Below, piece after piece: positions 27,464 to 35,827 of a stretch of DNA of 39,085 bases. Positions within the stretch are counted from its first letter, which is position 1; every line of letters begins with the position of its first letter. The stretch covers positions 1-39,085 of the forward strand of contig JADHUC010000083.1 of assembly GCA_016784735.1 (NCBI GenBank), given 5' to 3'. The notes below the pieces were generated by a model that worked only from the letters and a program-made list of their open reading frames with translations, ran no database searches and was not told where the DNA came from. Source of the stretch: Pirellulaceae bacterium (GTDB lineage: Bacteria > Planctomycetota > Planctomycetia > Pirellulales > Pirellulaceae). The translations under genes and the position numbers were made by a program.

Positions 27464-29676
27464 TGCTGGAAAACGACGAGAACACAGCCGAGAAAGGCGC
27501 CAATCACGGGATAGGCCAGTATCCGCGCCGCCGGTTTAGCGCGTCGGCGAGCCGCTTTGGGCGACTGTGCCTGAAGGAACTGCGAGAGACCCTGCGCGAT
27601 CGTCGCACCATCGTGACTCTGGTGCTGATGCCTTTGCTTGTCTATCCCTTGCTGACCATGGCGTTCCAGAGGTTCTTGGTCACCTCGTTCGAAACCTCAC
27701 GCGAGTTCCACATCGGCCTGAGTTCGGAAGAGACCGCGGCACGCATAAAACCGCTCGTTGCGCTGGGCGAGTTGGTGTTGAAGAACGAGGATGCCGGCCG
27801 CGCGAAAGAGATCGCTAACAAAGCGGCTCCTTCCATGCCCATGGCAGCCGTCGACCTGGAGCCCCACATCCAGTGGAAGACAGGCTCGAATTTGGAGCAG
27901 CGAGTCGAAGATGGCTCGCTTGATTTGGCGATCCTACTTAAGGAAAGCGACCCGGCTGATGCATCCCCTCAACGGATCGCTCCGTTGACGTGCGAAATCG
28001 TCCACCGCGCGGATTCCGCAACCAGCAAATCGGCTCTGGAATACGTGCAACGCCGACTGCGCGCCGCGAACGAACACTTGTTGCGGGAGAAGCTTCGCAA
28101 ATTGGGCAGTGAACCGACGTTGAGTGTTCAGGCCGGTGATCGCGCAGTCGGCGATTCCGGTACAATGCTCTCGGTGACGACGCTAATCCCGCTGGTTCTG
28201 ATCTTGATGACGATTACCGGTGCCGTCTACCCAGCCATCGACTTGACTGCTGGCGAGCGGGAACGCGGGACGCTCGAAGCACTGATGGCGGCGCCCGTGC
28301 CACGTCTTGGGCTTCTGGCCGGCAAGTACGTGGCGGTGCTGACAGTGGCGCTGCTAACGGCCGGGGCCAATCTGGTGGCCATGACGGTAATGCTCACCAG
28401 CACAGGATTGGGGACGATACTGTTTGGCCCCGCGGGCTTGTCGCCGCTGGTCCTGGTACAAGTTTTCGCCTTGTTGATCCTGTTCGCCGCTTTCTTCTCC
28501 GCAATTCTGCTGGCGGTAACCAGCTTCGCCCGTAGTTTCAAGGAGGCCCAGGCGTACTTGATTCCTTTAATGCTTCTGGCGCTGGCTCCAGGCGTGATGA
28601 GTTTGATGCCGGAGTTGGAATTCAATCGCACGTGGGCCGTAACGCCGCTGGTCAACATCGTGCTGTTAGCCCGAGATGTGTTCAAGGGAACGGCCGATCC
28701 GGGATTGGCCGCCGTGGCGGTGCTGTCGACCGCCTTGTATGCCGTCGCGGCGATTGCACTGGCTGCTCGCGTGTTCGGCACTGATGCGTTGCTTTACGGC
28801 AGCGAAGCCAGTTGGTCCGACCTGTTCCATCGTCCGGCGCACGATCGCGACGCTGCCAGCTTCGCGGGTGCGATGTTCTGTATGGCCATTCTGTTTCCGT
28901 GTTCCTTCTTGACGGTCACTCTGCTGGCTCGCTTAGATTTGTCGACGCTCGGATTACTGTGGCTGAACGCCGCTGCGCTCGCGTTGCTGTTCGGAGGCAT
29001 ACCGCTGGCAGCCGCATTTGTCCAGCGTGTGCGCGTGGGCGAAGGATTTCAGTTGCGCGCGACGCATCCGCTGGCCTTTGTATCCGCCGTGGTGATCGGA
29101 TTAGCGGTCTGGCCGCTGGCCCACGAGGTGTTTCTGCTGAACCGAGCCATCGGCCTGGCCACGTTTGGCGAGGATTTGTTTCGCCTGGTCGAGGACGCGG
29201 TCGACAAGTGGCGCGAAGTTCCATCGTGGACGATCGTTCTCGTGTACGCTGTCGTCCCCGGCGTGTGCGAAGAGCTGTTTTTCCGTGGCTATCTGTTCCG
29301 CGCCATTGCCCGCACCAAGCGGGCTGATTACACGATTCTGTTGACGGCGGTGTTGTTTGGCGTGTTTCACGTCGTGAACACCGGCGTGGGTGCAGCCGAG
29401 CGTTTCCTGCCCAGTACGTTTCTCGGGTTGGTTCTCGGTTGGGTGTGCTGGCGAACCGGAAGCGTGTTGCCGGGGATGTTGCTGCATGTCTGTCACAATG
29501 GACTTTTGCTGATGATTGCGTATTATCGCGATGAACTCGCCGCTCGCGGGTGGGGCGTGGAAGAACAAAGTCACATGCCGCTCACCTGGCTGGCCGCCTC
29601 GACAGTTGCCGTTGCGGCAAGCATTGCGGTAATAGTCGTTGCCGGCAGACGCAAGCGATTGCCGGAGAAATCCTAA
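27463..29676 (+). CDS. NatB-like ABC permease fused to a CPBP-family intramembrane protease
   Basis: The 737-residue protein has two parts. The N-terminal part (about 1-430) is an ABC-2/NatB-type permease: LKELRETLRDRRTIVTLVLM before the first helix, a long external loop (about 75-225), and GERERGTLEALMAAPVPR before a helix bundle. The C-terminal part (about 450-737) is a polytopic CPBP (CAAX-protease-like) domain with the full catalytic set EELFFRG (Glu603, Glu604), FGVFH (about 631-635) and HVCHN (about 675-679), so it looks active. Fusions of this kind are known in related bacteria. The protease may process or regulate the transporter or its substrate. Translationally coupled to its ATPase. 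Confidence 0.92.
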   Translation: MLENDENTAEKGANHGIGQYPRRRFSASASRFGRLCLKELRETLRDRRTIVTLVLMPLLVYPLLTMAFQRFLVTSFETSREFHIGLSSEETAARIKPLVALGELVLKNEDAGRAKEIANKAAPSMPMAAVDLEPHIQWKTGSNLEQRVEDGSLDLAILLKESDPADASPQRIAPLTCEIVHRADSATSKSALEYVQRRLRAANEHLLREKLRKLGSEPTLSVQAGDRAVGDSGTMLSVTTLIPLVLILMTITGAVYPAIDLTAGERERGTLEALMAAPVPRLGLLAGKYVAVLTVALLTAGANLVAMTVMLTSTGLGTILFGPAGLSPLVLVQVFALLILFAAFFSAILLAVTSFARSFKEAQAYLIPLMLLALAPGVMSLMPELEFNRTWAVTPLVNIVLLARDVFKGTADPGLAAVAVLSTALYAVAAIALAARVFGTDALLYGSEASWSDLFHRPAHDRDAASFAGAMFCMAILFPCSFLTVTLLARLDLSTLGLLWLNAAALALLFGGIPLAAAFVQRVRVGEGFQLRATHPLAFVSAVVIGLAVWPLAHEVFLLNRAIGLATFGEDLFRLVEDAVDKWREVPSWTIVLVYAVVPGVCEELFFRGYLFRAIARTKRADYTILLTAVLFGVFHVVNTGVGAAERFLPSTFLGLVLGWVCWRTGSVLPGMLLHVCHNGLLLMIAYYRDELAARGWGVEEQSHMPLTWLAASTVAVAASIAVIVVAGRRKRLPEKS

Positions 29677-29838
29677 ATCCGAGACACGAAATCCGAACGC
29701 AGGCCCGGCAGGGTCCTCAAGGCCGTGTTCCAGTCGGAGTGAGAATGGAGTGCAATGTTGACGCACTTCTTTGAACTGCACAGAATAGACGGCTGCGAGT
29801 GCTGAGGTGAGCCAACTATTGCCATAGGAGACGCAACA

Positions 29839-30729
29839 ATGACAAGAATGACTAGACGAAATATGCTTTTGCGGTCCGCCAGCGGCCTGGGTTTGCTGGC
29901 AGCTTCGCCTGTGCTGCGGGCGTTCGCCGGCGAAGATGCAGGCCAACAGACACAGCGGCGTTTCAAGATCGGTGCATGCGATTGGTCGGTTGGGCAACGC
30001 CAGAAGCCGGAGGCTTTTGCGGTGGCCAAGGAGATTGGCCTGGACGGGCTGGAAATCAGCTTCAGCGACCCGGGACTCGATTACGACCTGCGCGACGAGA
30101 AAGTGCGCGAGCAGTACCTTGGATTGGCCAAGAAAGAGGGCATCGAGATCGCTTCGTTGGCGATGGGCGTGCTGAACAGCGTACCTTACGCCGAGGATCC
30201 GCGCACGGAGAAATGGGTCGCGGACGTGGTAGACGTGATGCCAAAGCTGGGCGTGAAGATCTGCCTGTTGGCGTTCTTCGGCAAGGGCAACATAAACGGC
30301 GAACGGGCGAAGCAGGACGAAGTGATTCGGCGTCTGAAGAAGGTCGCACCCCAAGCGGAGAAGGCGGGTGTTGTGCTCGGCGTCGAAAGCCGATTGAACG
30401 CGGAAGACCACATCCGTATCGTCGAAGAAGTCGCGTCGCCGGCCGTTCAGGTCTATTACGATGTGGCCAACATGACCCAGCAGGGCTATGACATCTACAA
30501 GGAGATCCGCCAACTGGGTAAAGAACGGATCTGCCAGATCCATATGAAGGAAAACGGATTCTTGTTGGGAGAAGGAAAGGTAGACTTCCCACGTGTGAAA
30601 GAGGCGATCGACGAAATTGGCTACGCAGGCTGGCTGATCATCGAAGGGGCGACAGTGAGAGGAAAAAGCCTGGTCGAGTGCTACCAGCACAATCGGAAGT
30701 ACTTGCGTTCCGTTTTTCCCACGGGTTAG
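29839..30729 (+). CDS. Tat-exported sugar phosphate isomerase/epimerase-like TIM-barrel protein
   Basis: The 296-residue product opens with a twin-arginine signal (TRRNMLLRSASGLGLLAASP), giving probable export. The rest matches the xylose-isomerase-like TIM barrel (AP endonuclease family 2 fold). Likely metal ligands are the Glu in LDGLEISFSD, the Glu in VLGVESRLN, the Asp in VYYDVANM, the His in QIHMKENG and the Glu in LIIEGAT, consistent with the divalent-metal site of the family. AGGAG lies 8 bases before the ATG. It would isomerise or epimerise a sugar or related polyol, substrate unknown. The gap before it (29677-29838) contains the short direct repeat GAGACACGAAATCCGA-type sequence and no gene. 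Confidence 0.88.
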   Translation: MTRMTRRNMLLRSASGLGLLAASPVLRAFAGEDAGQQTQRRFKIGACDWSVGQRQKPEAFAVAKEIGLDGLEISFSDPGLDYDLRDEKVREQYLGLAKKEGIEIASLAMGVLNSVPYAEDPRTEKWVADVVDVMPKLGVKICLLAFFGKGNINGERAKQDEVIRRLKKVAPQAEKAGVVLGVESRLNAEDHIRIVEEVASPAVQVYYDVANMTQQGYDIYKEIRQLGKERICQIHMKENGFLLGEGKVDFPRVKEAIDEIGYAGWLIIEGATVRGKSLVECYQHNRKYLRSVFPTG

Positions 30730-30769
30730 AGTCCTGCTCGGCAACGCCTGTGTAGCGTACATGAATCTC

Positions 30770-30827
30770 GTGGGGCACGTTTCTAACGTGCCTCTTCCGT
30801 TGTCGGCACGTTGGAAACGTGCCCCAC
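30770..30827. repeat. Dispersed palindromic repeat, GGCACGTT family, copy 4
   Basis: GTGGGGCACGTT-tct-AACGTGCC and GGCACGTT-gga-AACGTGCCCCAC form two hairpins separated by 10 bases, with matching outer ends. It lies between the isomerase stop and the nitroreductase start. In-frame ATG at 30819 falls inside it and is therefore not taken as the gene start. Confidence 0.9.
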
Positions 30828-30848
30828 GTTAGGTGTCCTTCACCGATC

Positions 30849-32522
30849 ATGACAAGAGACGCCATCGGCCGTGTGCTCCAGTACCACGACCGAACGAAGC
30901 ATCATTTGAATCGCTACGCTCGATCATTGGGCTACATGGACTGGGCGACGCAGCCGGACCCGTTTCGGCGATTTGACGGCGCGCCGAAACTGGCATTGGA
31001 CCACCCGGCGTTGTCCGAACAGCCTTCCTATGATTCGCTGTTCGAGCCGAACTCGGTGGAACCCGAGCCTGTCGACCGTCAGAGCGTTAGCCGGCTGTTC
31101 TACGACAGCCTGGCGTTGTCGGCCTGGAAGCAGGCTCCGGGTACGAAACCGTGGTCGTTGCGGATTAGTCCTTCAAGCGGCGCGCTATATCCGACCGAAG
31201 GCTATCTGGTCGCCGGACCGGTCGATCAGTTGAGCACCCAGGCCGCCGTCTACCACTACTCGCCCTACGACCACGCGTTGGAGCAGCGGATCGAATTGAC
31301 TGTGGACGAGTGGAACGAGTTGGCCGCACAATTGCCGGCGGGCTGCGTACTGCTGGCGTTGACATCGATCTACTGGCGGGAATCGTGGAAATACGGCGAG
31401 CGAGCGTTCCGCTACTGCAATCACGACGTGGGACATGCCATCGGCGCAATTGCACTCTCGGCGGCGATGTTGGGTTGGCGAACCCGAATGGTTGGGACGG
31501 TTACCGACGAACAGATCTCGGTCTTGTTGGGTGTGCACCAACAGGAAGGCATGGAAGCGGAACACCCGGACTGCCTGTTGGCAGTTTATCCGCGTGATGA
31601 TACCCGTGAACGGCAAAGCGTCGACTTGCGTTTGACAGTCGCCATGGTCGAGCGTCTCCGTGCTGCGGAGTTTGCCGGCACACCGAATCGTCTGAGTCCC
31701 GACCACCACCCGTGGCCGCTCATCGACGAAGTATCCCAGGCAACTCGACGCGAGGCCCCAACCGTCCAACTTGGCAACGACGATGCATTGTCGGGCGAAG
31801 CAAGGACACAGCCGATAGTGACGACGTTCCAGGATCGGAACTTGTCTGCCCAGCAGATCATACGTCAACGGCGAAGCGCGGTCGACATGGACGGTCGGAC
31901 CACGATGGACCGAGACGTCTTCTACCGCCTGCTGACCAGATTGACGCCCTGCGATCAACCGCCGTTCGACGTCCTTCCTTGGCGGCCGCGAGTGTCGTTG
32001 GCCCTCTTCGTACATCGCGTCGAAGGGATCAGTCCCGGCTTGTATGTGTTGATCCGTCATCCCAGCCACGAACGGTCGCTACGAGACAACTTCAAACAGG
32101 AATTCGTCTGGGAAGAACCGCCTGGATGCCCCGGTTCGCTGAACCTGCGATTACTGATGGAAGCCGACTGTCGGCAGGCCGCCGAGGCGATCAGTTGCGG
32201 TCAGTCGATTGCCTCGGCCGGCGTCTTCTCGCTCGGTATGCTTGCCGAATTCAATTCTTCGATCGAGGAACAAGGGGCGTGGTTCTACCCACGTCTGTTT
32301 TGGGAAACGGGGCTGGTTGGCCAGGTGCTGTACTTGGAAGCGGAAGTCACGGGCTTGCGCGGCACGGGCATCGGCTGCTTTCTCGACGATGCAATGCACG
32401 ATATCCTAGGTATCCAAGGCGCCGACTGGCAAAGCTTGTATCATTTCACGGTCGGCGGTCCCGTCGAGGACCCTCGCCTGAAGACCATTCCACCGTATGC
32501 GCATTTGGAGGCTCGACACTGA
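30849..32522 (+). CDS. SagB/ThcOx-type flavin oxidoreductase with two nitroreductase domains
   Basis: The 557-residue protein is taken from the ATG at 30849, just after the repeat. The first half (about 1-260) looks like a SagB-type domain: LQYHDRTKHH near the start, RFDGAPKLAL, and the flavin-region SLRISPSSGALYPTEGYLV. The second half (about 340-557) restarts as a nitroreductase fold: SAQQIIRQRRSAVDMDGR, PWRPRVSLALFVHRVEGI, and a C-terminal GLRGTGIGCFLDDAMHDILG. SagB-like enzymes use FMN and often oxidise azolines in peptide maturation, while free-standing double-domain members also occur without RiPP genes. No YcaO or precursor peptide gene is nearby. The stop shares a base with the S46 peptidase start (TGATG). 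Confidence 0.87.
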   Translation: MTRDAIGRVLQYHDRTKHHLNRYARSLGYMDWATQPDPFRRFDGAPKLALDHPALSEQPSYDSLFEPNSVEPEPVDRQSVSRLFYDSLALSAWKQAPGTKPWSLRISPSSGALYPTEGYLVAGPVDQLSTQAAVYHYSPYDHALEQRIELTVDEWNELAAQLPAGCVLLALTSIYWRESWKYGERAFRYCNHDVGHAIGAIALSAAMLGWRTRMVGTVTDEQISVLLGVHQQEGMEAEHPDCLLAVYPRDDTRERQSVDLRLTVAMVERLRAAEFAGTPNRLSPDHHPWPLIDEVSQATRREAPTVQLGNDDALSGEARTQPIVTTFQDRNLSAQQIIRQRRSAVDMDGRTTMDRDVFYRLLTRLTPCDQPPFDVLPWRPRVSLALFVHRVEGISPGLYVLIRHPSHERSLRDNFKQEFVWEEPPGCPGSLNLRLLMEADCRQAAEAISCGQSIASAGVFSLGMLAEFNSSIEEQGAWFYPRLFWETGLVGQVLYLEAEVTGLRGTGIGCFLDDAMHDILGIQGADWQSLYHFTVGGPVEDPRLKTIPPYAHLEARH

Positions 32523-34579
32523 TGAAGACGATTTCTCGCTTGCAGCCGATCCTGGTTGCTTGGATCGCCGTAACCCTATCTCAGGCTGCTTCTGCGGACG
32601 AGGGTATGTGGCTGTTTAACGACCTGCCCAAAGAGCACCTGAAGACGAAGTACGGATTCGAGCCAAGCGACGAGTGGGCGCAACACGTAATGCTCTCGTC
32701 GGTCCGTTTCAATAGCGGAGGCTCGGCTTCGTTTGTCTCCAGCACGGGTTTGGTGCTCACCAACCACCACGTCGGCGCCGATACGTTGCACAAGGTCTCC
32801 ACGCCCGAACACAACTACTATCGGGACGGATTTCTCGCGAAGACAACGGCCGACGAGATCGAAGCACCCGATTTGGAGTTGAACCAACTCGTCTCGGTCG
32901 ACGATGTCACAGAACGAGTGAACGGGGCGGTGAAGTCGGAGATGTCGACCGAGGAAGCATTCGCCGCGCGCCGGGCCGTGATGTCTGAAATCGAGAAGGA
33001 ATCGCTCGACAAGACAGGCCTACGCAGCGATGTGGTGACGTTGTACGGCGGGGCACGATACCATCTGTATCGCTATAAGAAGTACACCGACGTCCGACTG
33101 GTTTGGGCGCCGGAATCGGGGATCGCCTTCTTCGGCGGCGATGCGGACAACTTCGAGTATCCGCGATACTGCTTGGACGTGTGCCTGTTCCGTGTGTACG
33201 AAGACGATAAGCCGGCCAAGATCGAGCATTTCCTAAAAGTCTCCGAGAAGGGCGCGGCCGATGGCGAAGTGGTGTTTGTTCCCGGCAACCCCGGTCGTAC
33301 ACAGCGGATCTTCACCTCGGCGGCTCTGAAATACCAGCGGGACCGCTACGTTCCGTATGTATTGGACTTCCTTCGTCGGCGAGAGATTCTGTATCAGCAG
33401 TTCGGCTTGGAGGGCGAAGAACAGGAACGGCAGGCCCGCGACGACCTGTTTGGAACCCAGAACGCCAGGAAGGCGTACACGGGAATGATCCAGGGCCTGC
33501 AGAACCCAGTGTTTTTGGCACGCAAACAGGAGGAGGAAGCGGCCATTCGGGCGAAAGTGGAAAACGACCCTGATTTGAAGAAGTACGCGGATGCATGGAA
33601 GACGATCGAGGGCACACAGGCCCGCCGCGCCGATGCATTGGGGCAGACGGCCGGTTTCGCCGGGCGTCATTACAGCATTGCCGAAACGTTGGTATTCATG
33701 GCGGCCGAAGACCAGAAGCCAAATGCGAAACGGCTGCGACAGTACCGCGAATCGGCTCGTGCGTCGCTGGAGCAACAACTATTTTCGCCCGCACCGATCC
33801 ATGCCGATCTGGAACGTTTGAAGTTCGCCGATTCGTTGGCCTTGCTCGTCGAACGGCGCGGCGGCGACCATCCGTTAGTTCAAAAAGTGCTCGACGGCAA
33901 TAGCCCGCAGGCGCGAGCAGCCGAATTGGTTGGCGGTACGGGGGTGACGGATGTCGAATTCCGCCGCAAGCTCGCCAAAGGCGGCCAAGCAGCTATCGAC
34001 GCATCGACCGATCCGATGATCCGGTTGGCCAAACTGATGGAACCCGAGGCGCGCCGAGCGAGGAAGATCAACGATGAGTTAGACGAATTGGAACGTCAGG
34101 CGTATTCACAAATCACCACGGCTGTTTACGCCGTCAAGGGCACCGAGACCTATCCCGATGCCACCTTCACGCTGCGCCTGGCTTTCGGCCCCGTGAGAGG
34201 CTACGTCGAAGGCGGCCAAGCGATACCGCCTTGGACCACTATCGCAGGCGCCTTTGAACACGAGAAGAACCACGGTGCGAAGGAGCCGTGGGAGTTGCCC
34301 GCGAAGTGGCATGCCCGAAAGGACCAGTTGGATTCCGGGACGCCTTTCAACTTCGTTTGCACGGCCGACATCATCGGCGGCAACTCGGGCAGCCCCGTGA
34401 TCAATCGCAAGGCCGAGTTGGTCGGCGTGATTTTCGATGGCAACATCCAATCGCTAACCAGCCGCTATTTCTACTCAGACAAAGTAGCCCGCGCCGTCTC
34501 GGTCCATTCCAGCGTGGTCCTGGAATCCCTTCGCAAGATCTACGATGCGGGAGGACTTGCCGACGAGCTCGGGAAGTAG
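32522..34579 (+). CDS. S46-family dipeptidyl-peptidase (DPP7/DPP11-like), secreted
   Basis: The frame is open further upstream through the nitroreductase gene, but the real start is the ATG at 32522, which opens a signal peptide (LQPILVAWIAVTLSQAASA). This gives 685 residues. S46 hallmarks are DEGMWLFNDLP at the mature N-terminus, the catalytic His in GLVLTNHHVG, the Asp in GGDADNFEYPRY and the Ser in GGNSGSPVIN. Eighteen residues after the Ser is Gly (VIFDGN), where DPP11 has Arg and DPP7 has Gly, so I predict preference for hydrophobic rather than acidic P1 residues. It would cleave dipeptides from the N-terminus in the periplasm. Translationally coupled to the nitroreductase gene. Confidence 0.94.
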   Translation: MKTISRLQPILVAWIAVTLSQAASADEGMWLFNDLPKEHLKTKYGFEPSDEWAQHVMLSSVRFNSGGSASFVSSTGLVLTNHHVGADTLHKVSTPEHNYYRDGFLAKTTADEIEAPDLELNQLVSVDDVTERVNGAVKSEMSTEEAFAARRAVMSEIEKESLDKTGLRSDVVTLYGGARYHLYRYKKYTDVRLVWAPESGIAFFGGDADNFEYPRYCLDVCLFRVYEDDKPAKIEHFLKVSEKGAADGEVVFVPGNPGRTQRIFTSAALKYQRDRYVPYVLDFLRRREILYQQFGLEGEEQERQARDDLFGTQNARKAYTGMIQGLQNPVFLARKQEEEAAIRAKVENDPDLKKYADAWKTIEGTQARRADALGQTAGFAGRHYSIAETLVFMAAEDQKPNAKRLRQYRESARASLEQQLFSPAPIHADLERLKFADSLALLVERRGGDHPLVQKVLDGNSPQARAAELVGGTGVTDVEFRRKLAKGGQAAIDASTDPMIRLAKLMEPEARRARKINDELDELERQAYSQITTAVYAVKGTETYPDATFTLRLAFGPVRGYVEGGQAIPPWTTIAGAFEHEKNHGAKEPWELPAKWHARKDQLDSGTPFNFVCTADIIGGNSGSPVINRKAELVGVIFDGNIQSLTSRYFYSDKVARAVSVHSSVVLESLRKIYDAGGLADELGK

Positions 34580-34615
34580 GCTATATTGCTACCAGTGAGG
34601 AATGGCACGTTCGCT

Positions 34616-34842
34616 CGTTTAACCCTGAGCCGAAGGCGACTGCTGAATAAGTCGTGGGGTAAGCTTCCAGCTTGCCAAATACGTAGGCAAGGAAAACGTG
34701 GGAATCAACAATGCACAAGGTTGGCAAGCTGGAAGCTTACCCCACTTTGGTTTCCGCTAGCATTTCAGCGGGCTCCGGAGGCGACGGATGTTCCGGGCGG
34801 TTCGGTACGTCACGACCGTCGCCTCCGGCTCGGGGTTAAACG
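34616..34842. repeat. Interrupted long palindrome, TTTAACCC family, copy 2, with another palindrome inside
   Basis: Outer ends CGTTTAACCCTGAGCC and GGCTCGGGGTTAAACG match the element at 4186-4281. Inside lie a complete second palindrome (34654-34745), short flanking arms GCTGAA/TTCAGC and another left-arm-like segment GGCTCCGGAGGCGACGG that pairs with CCGTCGCCTCCGGCTC. The layered structure suggests one repeat inserted into another. It fills most of the 309-base gap 34580-34888. No gene is seen there. Confidence 0.88.
34654..34745. repeat. Inner palindrome with perfect 25-base inverted arms
   Basis: The left arm begins GTGGGGTAAGCTTCCAGCTT and the right arm ends AAGCTGGAAGCTTACCCCAC. The 25-base arms (34654-34678 and 34721-34745) pair perfectly around a 42-base A-rich centre. 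It is nested in the element at 34616-34842. No transposase is associated. Confidence 0.92.
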
Positions 34843-34888
34843 ATTGATGTTCGACCTGGTACGATGTAGCAGAAGCCAGCCGCCTGTT

Positions 34889-35713
34889 TCAGTCTCGCAA
34901 GTAGATGCCGTCGGCCGATACCACCAAGCCTCCGAACTCATCAATCTTGGGTCGGCCGCGGACGACCACCAACTGATTCTCCTTGACGCCTAGCAACTTG
35001 CGGGCGTCGATGGGCAGCCTCTGCCCCTGATCATCCACGAACTCGACAACCGCCAGCGAGTTCGTCGAGTCCTTGCCACGATTGCAGAACGGGCAGTTGC
35101 TGTGGTCGTGACCGCCAGCACTGTGGCTTGCGTGGTCATGGCCCTCGTCTTCATGTCCCGGCTCGTGAGCATCCTTGTCAGCTTCGACGACGTGCTCATC
35201 GTGGGTTCCCTCGTCATGCCCGGCATCGTCATCGTGCCCGGCTTCGTCATCGTGCCCGGCTTCGTCATCGTGCCCGGCGTCGTCATCGTGCCCGGCGTCG
35301 TCATCGTGCCCGGCGTCGTCATCATGCCCGGCGTCGTCATCATGCCCGGCGGCGTCATCGTGCCCGGCATCGTCACCGTGCTCGGCGTTGTCATCGTGCT
35401 CGTCGTCGCCATCATGCTCGTGTATTGCGGCCTCAGGGGAAAACGCGTCGGTGACGTAGAATGCCGCGCGCCCCTCTTCCCACGGCTCGTGCTCGCCGGC
35501 ACTGATTCGGCCGACCAACACCACTGGCTCGCCCTTATCGACAGCCGCCTTGGCTGCCACGACGCTCATGGCCCCGTGCGGTTCTTCTGCCAGCACAAAC
35601 TTCACCCGCTGGGCAAGAACTTGTGGATCCACTGGTTCTTCTGTTGGTCCGCAGCCAAAGGAGAGAATCGCCCCAGTCAGCAGCATTCCAATGAGGGCTA
35701 ACTGTTTTTGCAT
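34889..35713 (-). CDS. Lipoprotein with a long His/Asp tandem-repeat tract and a CxxC motif
   Basis: The 274-residue product has a lipoprotein signal peptide with lipobox LSFGC (Cys21). A folded-looking part follows (about 30-95), which has VGRISAGEHEPWEEGRAAFY. Residues about 97-215 are almost only His, Asp, Glu, Gly and Ala, dominated by six-residue repeats GHDDDA/GHDDEA (about 100-165), then HDHASHSAGGHDHSNCPFCNRG with a CxxC pair. The last 60 residues form another beta-rich piece (VVEFVDDQGQRLPIDARKLLGV...). His/Asp-rich tracts with CxxC typically bind divalent metals, so I infer periplasmic metal binding (Zn, Ni, Cu or similar). The family itself is not named. Outer parts resemble two halves of a small OB-like domain. 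Confidence 0.83.
   Translation of the reverse strand: MQKQLALIGMLLTGAILSFGCGPTEEPVDPQVLAQRVKFVLAEEPHGAMSVVAAKAAVDKGEPVVLVGRISAGEHEPWEEGRAAFYVTDAFSPEAAIHEHDGDDEHDDNAEHGDDAGHDDAAGHDDDAGHDDDAGHDDDAGHDDDAGHDDEAGHDDEAGHDDDAGHDEGTHDEHVVEADKDAHEPGHEDEGHDHASHSAGGHDHSNCPFCNRGKDSTNSLAVVEFVDDQGQRLPIDARKLLGVKENQLVVVRGRPKIDEFGGLVVSADGIYLRD
35218..35397. repeat. 18-bp tandem repeat array inside the His/Asp lipoprotein gene
   Basis: Ten contiguous 18-base units (consensus GCCCGGCGTCGTCATCGT on the plus strand) differ by one to three bases each. On the minus strand each unit encodes one six-residue repeat of the GHDDDA type. The high similarity points to recent slippage or unequal crossing-over, so copy number may vary between strains. 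Confidence 0.95.
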
Positions 35714-35827
35714 CGGTACATACTCCGTATTTGTATTTCTCTTGATGAACCCACTTCCTCCATTCCAATGGAGGACAACTATCGGTCTTCGCGAAACGGA
35801 TCGAAGCGATAGACAAGAACGTTGGTG

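Noticed and set aside
29101-30762. Open reading frame of 553 codons on the minus strand, opposite the CPBP part and the isomerase gene
   Set aside because: It lies wholly antisense to two well-supported genes and the gap between them. Its product has His/Arg/Gln-rich, low-complexity composition and no recognisable domain. Such long shadows are common in GC-rich DNA.
31712-32521. Upstream extension of the S46 peptidase frame (270 codons)
   Set aside because: It overlaps the nitroreductase gene in another frame and would put 270 residues of non-conserved sequence before a clear signal peptide at 32522.
30849-32522. RiPP (azoline peptide) biosynthetic cluster suggested by the SagB-like gene
   Set aside because: No YcaO cyclodehydratase, precursor peptide or transporter is found next to it. 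The neighbours are an isomerase-like protein and a peptidase.
35102-35701. 199-codon plus-strand frame of hydrophobic repeats (VIVPGVVIVPG...)
   Set aside because: It is the reverse strand of the 18-bp array. The minus strand has the lipoprotein signal, flanking conserved-looking domains and a complete gene, so the hydrophobic pattern is a by-product.
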